A stretch of 64,000 nucleotides of DNA from Haloarcula marismortui ATCC 43049 (GTDB taxonomy: Archaea; Halobacteriota; Halobacteria; Halobacteriales; Haloarculaceae): NCBI RefSeq assembly GCF_000011085.1, contig NC_006396.1, positions 682,001 to 746,000 of the forward strand, read 5' to 3'. Of the stretch, positions 18,304-25,006 are shown piece by piece. The notes below the pieces were generated by a model. That model worked only from the letters and a program-made list of their open reading frames with translations. It ran no database searches and was not told where the DNA came from. Position numbers and translations under genes: made by a program. Position 1 is the first letter of the stretch, and every line of letters starts with the position of its first letter.

Positions 18304-18309
18304 TATAAT
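18304..18309 (-). promoter_or_regulatory. TATA box of the DUF4349 lipoprotein gene
   Basis: Minus-strand ATTATA, 27-32 bp before the ATG at 18277. Confidence 0.45.
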
Positions 18310-18322
18310 GACGGCGAACGCT

Positions 18323-18338
18323 CAAAAACCGCTTTTTG
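18323..18338 (-). terminator. Possible T-rich hairpin terminator after the nitrilase gene
   Basis: Minus-strand CAAAAAGCGGTTTTTG forms a 6-bp stem with a T-run, 18 bp past the stop of the carbon-nitrogen hydrolase. Weak stem, but in the right place. Confidence 0.3.
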
Positions 18339-18355
18339 TCAAACAGCGACTGCAG

Positions 18356-19174
18356 TTACGGCCAGTCCGTCCGGCGGTCAGCAAGCGCCGGGAACTCCTC
18401 GCGGACCTGCTCGACGCGCGCCGGGTCGAGGGTGGCAGTCACCAGCGCCGGGTGGTCGTCAGCGCTGGCGAGTGTCGTCCCCCACGGGTCGTACACCGTC
18501 GACCGCCCCAGCAGTTCCGCCTCCTCGAACTGTCCGACGCCGTTCGCCGCGGCGACGTACAGTTGGTTCTCGACGGCACGGGCGCGACCGAACAGTTTCC
18601 AGTGTTCGACGCGCGGATACGGCCACGCACTGGGCACGAGCGTCAGCGTCACACCTTCGTCGACGAGGTGGCGATACAGCTCGGGGAACCGGAGGTCATA
18701 GCAGGTGGTGACTCCGATGGTGAATTCCTCAAAGTCGACAGTCGGAACCGTCTCACCCGGCTCCAGTAACTGGGATTCCGCAGAGTCGTAGCCGAACAGG
18801 TGGTGCTTGCGATACACCGCCCGGCGTTCCCCGTCGCGGTCGAAGAATACAGCAGTATTGGCCAGCCCCTCATCCGCGGGCACGTCGAACCCGCTGTCAG
18901 CGCTGGCCGCGAGGTCCTCGACGACGCTGCCGGCCAGCACCGCCACGTCGTGGTCCGCGGCGACGCTGCGAACCTGGCTGAGCGTCTCGCCGTTCAGTCC
19001 CTCCGCCTCGCGAGCGTAGCGGTCGAAGGCGAAGTACCCGATGCTGAACAGTTCCGGGAGCACAACGAGGTCCGCGCCCTCCGCGGCCGCGTCCCTGATG
19101 GCGGTCGTCGCGCGACTGACGTTCTCGGTCACCGAATCCGACGATACGTCTGTCTGGGCAAGCGTGAGCCTCAT
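18356..19174 (-). CDS. Carbon-nitrogen hydrolase (nitrilase/omega-amidase superfamily)
   Basis: 272 residues with the complete Glu-Lys-Cys triad: Glu41 in L-P-E-L-F, Lys123 in Y-R-K-H-H-L-F and Cys158 in T-C-Y-D-L-R-F-P-E. The pattern around Lys and Cys is closest to the omega-amidase (Nit2) and NitFhit branch, which hydrolyse small omega-amides; the exact substrate is inferred only. It is cytoplasmic. Its start overlaps the stop of the upstream SRPBCC gene by ATGA, so the two form a coupled pair. Confidence 0.92.
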   Translation of the reverse strand: MRLTLAQTDVSSDSVTENVSRATTAIRDAAAEGADLVVLPELFSIGYFAFDRYAREAEGLNGETLSQVRSVAADHDVAVLAGSVVEDLAASADSGFDVPADEGLANTAVFFDRDGERRAVYRKHHLFGYDSAESQLLEPGETVPTVDFEEFTIGVTTCYDLRFPELYRHLVDEGVTLTLVPSAWPYPRVEHWKLFGRARAVENQLYVAAANGVGQFEEAELLGRSTVYDPWGTTLASADDHPALVTATLDPARVEQVREEFPALADRRTDWP

Positions 19175-19602
19175 ACTTCGACTTCGAGGTCGTCCCGCAG
19201 CGCCTGTTCGAGGTTTTGCATCTCATCGTCGAGGTTCCGCTTGAAAAACCGCTCGACGCCGGGGAGTTTGCCGTCGACGATGAACCGGTTCGTCAGTTTC
19301 GTCCCGCCGTCGGCCGTCTCTTCGAGTTCGTGCTCGCCCTGGACGGTCATCACCTTCGAGCGACCGATAAAGCGGGCGTACTCCGGGCGGCGCTGTTCGA
19401 CGTCCTCAGTTTTTACCGTCATTGTCTGACTGACCACCGGAATTGGGAGCTCAATCGACCAGTTTGCGTGTGTGTCGTCGATGATTTCCCAGTCAGTGAC
19501 GACGCTAATTGGCCGGGCCCGTTTATCCGGGTCGGTGATGAATTCCCAGACACGTTCCGGTGTGGCCGGCACAGTCATCGTTCGTTCGACCCGGACAGTC
19601 AT
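19171..19602 (-). CDS. SRPBCC (START/polyketide-cyclase-like) domain protein
   Basis: 143 residues with the SRPBCC signature: an opening strand E-R-T-M-T-V-P-A-T-P-E-R-V-W-E-F-I-T-D-P, curved beta-sheet, and a long C-terminal helix (M-Q-N-L-E-Q-A-L). The fold makes a hydrophobic cavity for lipids or cofactors; no catalytic residue is evident. It is the first gene of a two-gene unit with the carbon-nitrogen hydrolase. Confidence 0.85.
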   Translation of the reverse strand: MTVRVERTMTVPATPERVWEFITDPDKRARPISVVTDWEIIDDTHANWSIELPIPVVSQTMTVKTEDVEQRRPEYARFIGRSKVMTVQGEHELEETADGGTKLTNRFIVDGKLPGVERFFKRNLDDEMQNLEQALRDDLEVEV

Positions 19603-19669
19603 GGAAGGTACTGAGGACTACTGGCCGATGAATCCACCGATTGTCACAGTGCGTAAAACCCGACGGGGG

Positions 19670-19897
19670 CTATCCGGTCGGCGTGACGCGCCACGTCGTC
19701 GACCGCGCTCGGCCCCACTTCTCGATTTCGACTTCGTCGGCCTCTTCAGCTAAGCGTGGCAGCCGCGCTCCCACTTGCTTCGACGAGAGGCCGAGCTGCT
19801 CAGCGATGTTCTTCGCGCGGAAGTAGCTCTCTCCACGCGAGACGCTGTCCCGGAGATATTCGAGAATGCGTCGGTCTTCCTCGCTGTAATCGGCCAT
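19670..19897 (-). CDS. DUF7123 winged-helix protein
   Basis: 75 residues, almost entirely one winged helix: helices from S-E-E-D-R-R-I-L-E-Y-L, then A-K-N-I-A-E-Q-L-G-L-S-S-K-Q-V-G as the helix-turn-helix and W-G-R-A-R-S-T-T-W-R-V as the wing. This small haloarchaeal family is called DUF7123. It is probably a DNA-binding protein or regulator; the target is unknown. Confidence 0.8.
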   Translation of the reverse strand: MADYSEEDRRILEYLRDSVSRGESYFRAKNIAEQLGLSSKQVGARLPRLAEEADEVEIEKWGRARSTTWRVTPTG

Positions 19898-19960
19898 ACA
19901 AGAGATACGGTCTCTGCGTTTTTAACGGTTCCCTTCACAGTCTTGCGGCTGATACCAGTA

Positions 19961-20191
19961 TCAGGCGTCGTAGGCGTGGATCGCCACGATTGCCACGGCC
20001 GCGGCCAGCATCGCAAGCCCGAATGCGCCGCCAGATGTCACGAGCAGGTTCCCCGTCTCAAGTTCCTGTGCGTGCAGAATCGCGTAGTTATAGCTGTTTG
20101 TTGCTGTGACCACGGCCGCGCCGACAGAGACGAGCCCGAACAGTAGGGCCAGGCCCGTCCCCATGTCGCTTTTGGACGCCTTGGAACTCAT
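19961..20191 (-). CDS. Small two-helix membrane protein (DUF7525 type)
   Basis: 76 residues with two clear hydrophobic helices (residues ~12-33 and ~50-72) joined by a polar loop. It resembles a haloarchaeal family of unknown function (DUF7525). No motif shows a role. It is transcribed away from the LEA-like gene. Confidence 0.75.
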   Translation of the reverse strand: MSSKASKSDMGTGLALLFGLVSVGAAVVTATNSYNYAILHAQELETGNLLVTSGGAFGLAMLAAAVAIVAIHAYDA

Positions 20192-20278
20192 GTACGACGC
20201 TTTCGGTGTTGCCCACTTAGTTCATTCGGGCTGGAGCCACAGAACATATACCTCCCCATGGGAGATGGATGTGCAACT

Positions 20279-21103
20279 ATGGGTCGGTTGAAAATAGTTG
20301 GCGTGCTGGTTGTCGCAGTCGCTGCTGTCGCGGGGGGCAGCGTCGCACTCGGCGTCCTGGGCACGCCCAGTGTCGCGTCGGTGGACAATCACTTCGCAGG
20401 TGTCTCGAACCAGACGACTACCGTGGCGACGGACCTGACCGTGACCAATCCCAACCCGGTCGGCGTCCAGCTGGGCGGCGTCGGACTCAATTACACGGTC
20501 TCAATGAACGGCGTAGAGATGGCACAGGGCGACAGGCAGGGCATCGGTCTCGGCACCGGCAACTCGACGCTACAGTTCACCACCGACATGCAAAACGACC
20601 GTATCCCGCCGTGGTGGGTCACTCACATCGACAACGGCGAGACGACGACAGTAGGTATCGACGCCACCGTCACGTCCTCGATGCTCGGCGGACAGTCAGT
20701 GTCCTTCAGTCAGGAACGAACTATCGAGACGGACCTCCTCAGCCAGTTCAACTCCACCGAGACGCGGCCCGTTGAGGCAGACCAGCCGCTCGTGTCGGAC
20801 CCCGTCCTCTACATCAACGAGACCCGCGGCGCGTGGGACCAGGAGAACCTCACCCAGTCCGAGACACCACTGAACCTTGCCTTCGACGTGTACAACCCAA
20901 AGCCGTACCCTTACACAATCACCAAAGTCGGCTACACCATTCGGATGAACGACGTGACCGTCGGCGAGGGCGAAACGGATCGTGGCTACGTCCTCAACCC
21001 AGGCGAGAAGACGACACTCGAAGCGAACACCGCTATCCAGAACGAGAATCTAGACCGCTGGTGGGTGACCCATCTCCAGCGAAATCAACAGACAGACCTC
21101 TAC
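20279..21103 (+). pseudogene. LEA-type membrane-anchored protein, 5' part, split by an IS element
   Basis: The first 275 codons of a protein with an N-terminal membrane anchor (V-V-A-V-A-A-V-A-G-G) and two tandem LEA14/WHy-like domains (first V-A-T-D-L-T-V-T-N-P-N-P-V-G-V, second L-N-L-A-F-D-V-Y-N-P-K-P-Y-P). The second domain is cut just after W-W-V-T-H. Reading through into the element gives about 21 foreign residues and a stop at 21164-21166. Deleting 21104-23111 joins this part in frame to 23112-23480 to give 397 residues. In the joined sequence the two repeats align without gaps from W-W-V-T-H to I-E-T-D (37 residues each), which proves the join. ATG 20258 is an alternative start. Confidence 0.9.
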
Positions 21104-21122
21104 AGGCGGAGCAGGCCGAGTG

Positions 21123-21143
21123 CCTCGGGGCTTGACCCCGAGG
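21123..21143. repeat. Left-end subterminal hairpin of the IS
   Basis: CCTCGGGG-CTTGA-CCCCGAGG: an 8-bp stem with a 5-base loop, identical to the copy at 23083. Subterminal hairpins are the substrates recognised by Y1 TnpA. Confidence 0.85.
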
Positions 21144-21162
21144 GTGAAGGCCGTAAGCCCCG

Positions 21163-21561
21163 TTAAACGTGTTCCGTTCGCTCGATATACTGCTCAATCG
21201 TGTCGGTCGAAACATCACCCGCCGTCCCCACGTAGTACGATTCCTCCCAGAACCCACCTCCCCACAGATACTCCTCCAAGTACGACTCGTACTGTTCCCA
21301 CATCTCCCGCGCCGTGATGCTCTTGACCGTTCGCACAATCTCGCTCGGCGCATGCTTCGGGTGGGCTGACAGGAACAGGTGTACGTGGTCGGGTGAGATG
21401 TGGAGCGACAGTATCTCGTAGCCGTACTCGTCGCACATGGCACGGAAACTCGCTTCCAGCGAATCCTCGATTGGTTCGAGAATGGTGTGGCGGTACTTCG
21501 GACACCACACGAAGTGGTAGTTAATGTTGTACACCGTGTGGTTCGACCGCTTCTCGCCCAT
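21163..21561 (-). CDS. tnpA: IS200/IS605 transposase TnpA (Y1 HUH)
   Basis: 132 residues, the normal length for the single-domain Y1 transposase that cuts and rejoins single-stranded DNA. The metal-binding HUH motif is H59-V-H61 in S-P-D-H-V-H-L-F, and the catalytic tyrosine is Y109 (or Y110) in E-S-Y-Y-V-G-T-A-G. The family opening Y-N-I-N-Y-H-F-V-W-C-P-K-Y-R is intact. ATG 21561 fits that start; a longer frame to 21609 adds unrelated residues. It is probably active. Confidence 0.95.
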   Translation of the reverse strand: MGEKRSNHTVYNINYHFVWCPKYRHTILEPIEDSLEASFRAMCDEYGYEILSLHISPDHVHLFLSAHPKHAPSEIVRTVKSITAREMWEQYESYLEEYLWGGGFWEESYYVGTAGDVSTDTIEQYIERTEHV

Positions 21562-21627
21562 ACATACCAATACAACGACCAATCGAAAGTATTCTCTGAA
21601 GTGACTCACAGACTACCACAAGTGAAC

Positions 21628-21633
21628 TTTTAA
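21628..21633 (+). promoter_or_regulatory. TATA-like box ahead of the RHH-tnpB unit
   Basis: TTTTAA lies 24-29 bp upstream of the GTG at 21657. This is leaderless spacing and supports transcription beginning at the small RHH gene. Confidence 0.45.
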
Positions 21634-21656
21634 CTGTGGAAGAACAAGGGGTAGAC

Positions 21657-21800
21657 GTGACGAAACAACTCAAGGTATCCGACACCGTGTACGACGACCT
21701 TGACGAACTCAAGGACGAGGAGGGCCACACGAGTTTCGACAGCGTACTCCGCACGCTCCTCCTCCACTACCGTCACGTCCAACCCAACGAGCAGGAATGA
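21657..21800 (+). CDS. Small ribbon-helix-helix/antitoxin-like protein in the IS
   Basis: A 47-residue reading frame with a GTG start. It has a short strand (K-Q-L-K-V-S-D), a helix (T-V-Y-D-D-L-D-E-L-K), a turn at E-E-G-H-T-S-F-D, and a second helix (S-V-L-R-T-L-L-L-H-Y), the plan of a minimal RHH or VapB-like antitoxin domain; haloarchaeal relatives are called DUF7557. Its stop overlaps the tnpB start (ATGA), so the two are translationally coupled. No toxin accompanies it. I infer it may repress the element's own promoter or limit tnpB expression. Confidence 0.75.
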   Translation: MTKQLKVSDTVYDDLDELKDEEGHTSFDSVLRTLLLHYRHVQPNEQE

Positions 21801-23071
21801 CCGACTCACAGGCACTCGTCAAGACGCTGGACTTCCAACTCGACATCCAGAGTGACAACGAGAGCCTGCTGTACGACGCCACCCTCGAAGCGCGGTCGGT
21901 GTACAACGAAACCATCCGTCTCGCCAAGCAAGGCGTCGACTGGGACGCGATTCCCGACCGTGTAGCCGACGACGCCAACCTCGTGAAAAACACGACACAG
22001 CGCGTCGTCGCCAAAGCACTCGGCGCGATGGAGAACTACTACGAGTACGACGACTTCGGCAAACCCAGTCACACCAAGGACGGCGCGTACCCCCTCCGAG
22101 CGAACTACGAGGAGGGGTACAACCTGTCGCTCACCGACGACGGCGACGTGGCGTTCCGCATCAGCGCGAAGCCGTACAAGCACGTCACGGGCGTCCTCAA
22201 AGGGAGTGACGCCAACCTCGACATTCTCCAGACCGCACTCGAAAGCGATGAGTGGAAGATTGGGACGGCGGAAGCCCTGTTCCACAACGACAACGCTGAG
22301 TTGCACGTCAACGTCACCAACACCGAACAGACCGTTCGAGACAAGCAGGACTCGCGGACGGTCGTCGGTGTGGACGTGAACGAAGACAACGTGGCTCTCA
22401 CCGCTCTCTCCGAGGATGGCATTGAGGACTCGTTGGTTATTGACTTCCCCGAAATCAAGTTCGAGCGCCACCGCTACTTCACGATGCGGAAGCGCGTCCA
22501 GAACGCGGGGAAAGACAGCATCCACGACACGCTGGAAGGGCGTGAGGAACGGTTCGTCCGTGACCGACTCCACAAGGTGTCTCGACACATCGTGGAGTGG
22601 AGTCGTCAGTTCGAGAAGCCGTGCATCGTCTTTGAAGACCTCAAAGAGATGCGCGACAGTATCGACTACGGCACGCGGATGAACCGACGCTTGCACCACC
22701 TTCCGTTCCGCGCCCTCCAGTTCTATACGTCGTACAAGGCGTCGTTCGAGGGTATCCCGACTGCGTGGATTAACCCCGAGTACACGAGCCAACGGTGTCC
22801 GATGTGCGGACACACGGAACGTGCGAACCGTAACAAGAAACGGTTCAATTGTTGGGACTGTGGGCATCAAGACCACAGCGACCGTGGTGCAAGCGTCAAC
22901 ATCGCCGTGAAAGGCGTGAAGAAACTCGATTGGAATGTGCCTGCTCTCAACAGCCTTCCCGTTGTTCGGAAGGTGCGACGGCGGGCATCGGGGGCCGTGG
23001 ACGCCCCGACCGTGACCCAACCGACCGTTCGAGGCTATCAGGCCGATGGTCGGATGGGAGTGTCCGACTAA
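21797..23071 (+). CDS. tnpB: RNA-guided endonuclease TnpB
   Basis: 424 residues, full length. The split RuvC triad is intact: Asp193 in G-V-D-V-N, Glu280 in V-F-E-D-L and Asp362 in H-S-D-R-G-A. A zinc ribbon (C-P-M-C-G-H ... C-W-D-C-G-H) lies between the last two. TnpB of these elements is a transposon-encoded nuclease that uses an RNA from the element's right end to cut the donor or empty site, favouring retention. Its start overlaps the RHH stop by ATGA. Nothing suggests decay, and codon use matches the genome, so the element is well adapted to haloarchaea. Confidence 0.96.
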   Translation: MTDSQALVKTLDFQLDIQSDNESLLYDATLEARSVYNETIRLAKQGVDWDAIPDRVADDANLVKNTTQRVVAKALGAMENYYEYDDFGKPSHTKDGAYPLRANYEEGYNLSLTDDGDVAFRISAKPYKHVTGVLKGSDANLDILQTALESDEWKIGTAEALFHNDNAELHVNVTNTEQTVRDKQDSRTVVGVDVNEDNVALTALSEDGIEDSLVIDFPEIKFERHRYFTMRKRVQNAGKDSIHDTLEGREERFVRDRLHKVSRHIVEWSRQFEKPCIVFEDLKEMRDSIDYGTRMNRRLHHLPFRALQFYTSYKASFEGIPTAWINPEYTSQRCPMCGHTERANRNKKRFNCWDCGHQDHSDRGASVNIAVKGVKKLDWNVPALNSLPVVRKVRRRASGAVDAPTVTQPTVRGYQADGRMGVSD

Positions 23072-23111
23072 ACCACGGGAAGCCTCGGGGCTTGACCCCG
23101 AGGCGGTTCAC
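22970..23111 (+). ncRNA. Predicted omega/reRNA of TnpB (approximate 5' end)
   Basis: By family knowledge, TnpB guide RNAs span the 3' end of tnpB and the right end, and sense RNAs overlapping the ends of IS1341-type tnpB genes have been reported in haloarchaea. Here the segment would end with the right-end hairpin (23083-23103), and the guide would continue into host DNA from 23112. The 5' boundary is a guess. Confidence 0.35.
23083..23103. repeat. Right-end subterminal hairpin of the IS
   Basis: The same 21 bases as at 21123-21143, 8 bp before the right end and 11 bp after the tnpB stop. Likely both the TnpA recognition hairpin and a part of the guide RNA scaffold. Confidence 0.85.
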
Positions 23112-23480
23112 CTCGTGCTTGAGGGCGACAACGAGCAGTTCAGAGTTGACCTAGACTCTATTGACTACCAGCAGGAGATAGAGACAGATATCTTCGGCAC
23201 CAAGGCGCAGCACCCGACCGGTGATGGGACTGCTGACGACTCCAGCAATGGGTCCGACCGTTCGACAGCCGACAGCGCGACTGCAACCCCAACACCCGCG
23301 GAAACCGAAACAGACGGCGGATTACTGGACAGTGGGGACACAGAGACGGATGACGGCCTGCTCGACGACGGAGAGACGGAAACGGAAACCACGACGACGA
23401 CCGAGACACCCACAGCGACCCCGACGGAGACGGCCACGCCGACTGAAACCGAGACAGACGATGGCGGCCTCCTCGGGTAG
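23112..23480 (+). pseudogene. LEA-type protein, 3' part beyond the IS
   Basis: The last 122 codons of the gene interrupted at 21103. It resumes at L-V-L-E-G-D-N-E-Q and completes the second LEA-like domain, then gives a Thr/Glu/Asp-rich low-complexity tail with two G-L-L-D units (T-E-T-D-G-G-L-L-D, T-E-T-D-D-G-L-L-D) and a final G-G-L-L-G. The tail suggests a flexible surface stalk. It has no start codon of its own at the junction; an upstream frame from 23046 begins inside tnpB and is not a gene. Confidence 0.88.
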
Positions 23481-23499
23481 CCGATAGTAGTCTGCTCCC

Positions 23500-23730
23500 T
23501 CAGTTCTCGACACAGAGTGTCCCCGTGTCATCGACTGATACCGTATAGCCACAGTACTGGAACAGCATCGGTAACTCCTCTGACGGGGCATCCAGCACCG
23601 CGTCCAGTCGTTCACCGTCAACGACCATCTCAAGGCTCCCAAGTTGTGTAGGGTGGCAGTCCTCAAGTGCCGCGATGGTCTCTTTGACGGCGATATGAAC
23701 GGGTGTCGATGGGTCGACAGGCCGCTTCAT
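23500..23730 (-). CDS. HalOD1 output domain protein
   Basis: A 76-residue stand-alone HalOD1 domain: opening helix (V-H-I-A-V-K-E-T-I-A-A-L-E), L-G-S-L at the turn, D-A-V-L-D and the closing pattern Y-C-G-Y-T-V-S-V-D-D-T-G-T. This domain is common in haloarchaea, alone or fused to receivers, and is predicted to act in signalling output; its biochemistry is unknown. It is convergent with the LEA-like gene. Confidence 0.85.
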   Translation of the reverse strand: MKRPVDPSTPVHIAVKETIAALEDCHPTQLGSLEMVVDGERLDAVLDAPSEELPMLFQYCGYTVSVDDTGTLCVEN

Positions 23731-23873
23731 ACTGGACCGTTCACGATGTCCGATGAAAGGTGCAGGTGTTTTTCACAGCAACCGATCGTGGTAGTGAAAC
23801 TGCCAAATTACGTGGTAGAGTCGGAAAACAGGACTGTCGCTGCGAACCGCAACTGCGGGCAGCGGGAGCCGCC

Positions 23874-24908
23874 TCACTCGATTGTCGTGTGCTCGGACTC
23901 CTCGTTGAGCGCGAGGTTCGTCGCGATCTCTGCGCTCCGGACCGCGAACTCGGCGGTCTGCTGGAGGCTGACAAGCACTTCACGCACTTCCAGTAGCGCC
24001 TCGTTGTCCATCTCCGGCAGGTCGTCGAGGATTTCGTGTTCCTTGTCGCCGATATCCTTGTACAGTTCTCGGACCTGAATCGCGGTGTCGTAGTTACGGT
24101 CGACAGCCGCCTGCACCGCCAGCTCGGTGATGTCGTTGACCTGGTCGGTAAACTCGCGGATGCGGCGCATCGTGGAGCTGTCGACGTTGAGCGAGTGGTC
24201 CTCGGTCTCCAGGGCGATCTCGGCGATGTCCTCGGCGTTGTCCGCCGTCAGTTCGAGGTTCTTCGCAATCGACCGATAGCCGATGAGCGGGAAGCCGTCG
24301 TTGAGGCCGATAGCCCGCGCGAGGTTGGGGTTCTGGTAGGCCGTGAAGATGAGCCGTAGCAGCAGGACGAATATCTTGTTGGCCTGTCGCTCGCGGTTGA
24401 GCGCCCGCTGAGCGAGGTCGGGGTTGCCGTGGGCGAGGGATTTCACCGCCTCGTTTCGCATTGTCGAGCCGGTGGATTCCAGCCGTTCGAGGAGGTTGTT
24501 GAGCGTGAAGTCCTCCGGGTCGACGGAGCAGCGAATCGCGATTCTGTCCGGCGTCTCCTCGATGACGCCGAGGCCCATCAGCTGGGTTTCGGCGTTGTAG
24601 ACGGCGTTGATGTGGGACGATTCTAGCGTCTCGCCTTCTGGGGCTTCGACGTGGATGACGCGCCGACCGAGCACATACTGGGCGACGATAGCCCGCTCGA
24701 CGGACGCGGCATCGAGATTCTCCGCGTGGATGATAGCCTCTGACTCCTCAGTCTGGACGGACTCGGGCATGACTGTCAGCGTGCCTTTGCCGCCCATCCG
24801 CAGTGACACTTCGTCGCCTTTCTCGACATCGTGCGCACTGGCCCACTCCGCCGGCAACGTCATCGCGAGTGTCGACGGTCCCAATCGCTGGACTTTCCGG
24901 GTTTCCAT
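23874..24908 (-). CDS. AbrB-PhoU type phosphate-signalling regulator
   Basis: 344 residues. The N-terminal ~50 residues form a SpoVT/AbrB-like swapped-hairpin domain (R-K-V-Q-R-L-G-P-S-T-L-A-M-T-L-P-A-E-W), and the rest is two PhoU-like helical bundles (for example N-E-A-V-K-S-L-A-H-G and L-A-V-Q-A-A-V-D-R-N). Archaeal proteins of this type are thought to regulate phosphate uptake genes. No pst gene is nearby. A CATGATA/TATCATG inverted repeat lies 42-72 bp upstream of its start and may be an operator. Confidence 0.88.
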   Translation of the reverse strand: METRKVQRLGPSTLAMTLPAEWASAHDVEKGDEVSLRMGGKGTLTVMPESVQTEESEAIIHAENLDAASVERAIVAQYVLGRRVIHVEAPEGETLESSHINAVYNAETQLMGLGVIEETPDRIAIRCSVDPEDFTLNNLLERLESTGSTMRNEAVKSLAHGNPDLAQRALNRERQANKIFVLLLRLIFTAYQNPNLARAIGLNDGFPLIGYRSIAKNLELTADNAEDIAEIALETEDHSLNVDSSTMRRIREFTDQVNDITELAVQAAVDRNYDTAIQVRELYKDIGDKEHEILDDLPEMDNEALLEVREVLVSLQQTAEFAVRSAEIATNLALNEESEHTTIE

Positions 24909-24949
24909 ATGTCCTTTGTGGGGCGTGAGATACCTTAATCTTGACTATA

Positions 24950-24980
24950 CATGATAAAATGCCGGGAGCGATATATCATG
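24950..24980. promoter_or_regulatory. Inverted repeat CATGATA-N17-TATCATG upstream of the PhoU-type gene
   Basis: Perfect 7-bp arms at 24950-24956 and 24974-24980, just upstream of an AT-rich TATA-like ATTAAGG near 24932. The position suits an operator for autoregulation; this is inference. Confidence 0.4.
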
Positions 24981-25006
24981 GCTTGCTGTCATCGGCTGTA
25001 GGAGTT

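Larger units (their letters stand above)
21104..23111 (+). mobile_element. IS200/IS605-family element (tnpA, RHH gene, tnpB)
   Basis: A 2008-bp element with divergent tnpA (minus) and tnpB (plus), a small ribbon-helix-helix gene between them, and the same 21-base hairpin near each end. There are no terminal inverted repeats and no target duplication, as expected for HUH-transposase elements. Ends are set by restoring the host LEA-like gene; they can slide by 2 bp because both sides share AC. The left flank reads CTCTAC and the right end reads TTCAC. All gene products look intact. Confidence 0.9.

Noticed and set aside
17543-18769. A 408-codon plus-strand frame
   Set aside because: It spans the DUF4349 lipoprotein and part of the nitrilase antisense and has no domain.
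21806-23020. A 404-codon frame antisense to tnpB
   Set aside because: Shadow of tnpB; its sequence does not look like any transposase or toxin.
21657-23071. A toxin-antitoxin pair around the small RHH gene
   Set aside because: The only partner is TnpB, which has intact RuvC motifs and IS ends; no toxin fold is present.
23046-23111. An in-frame start for the 3' LEA fragment inside tnpB
   Set aside because: These codons belong to the end of tnpB and the IS right end; the fragment is only the 3' part of the interrupted gene.
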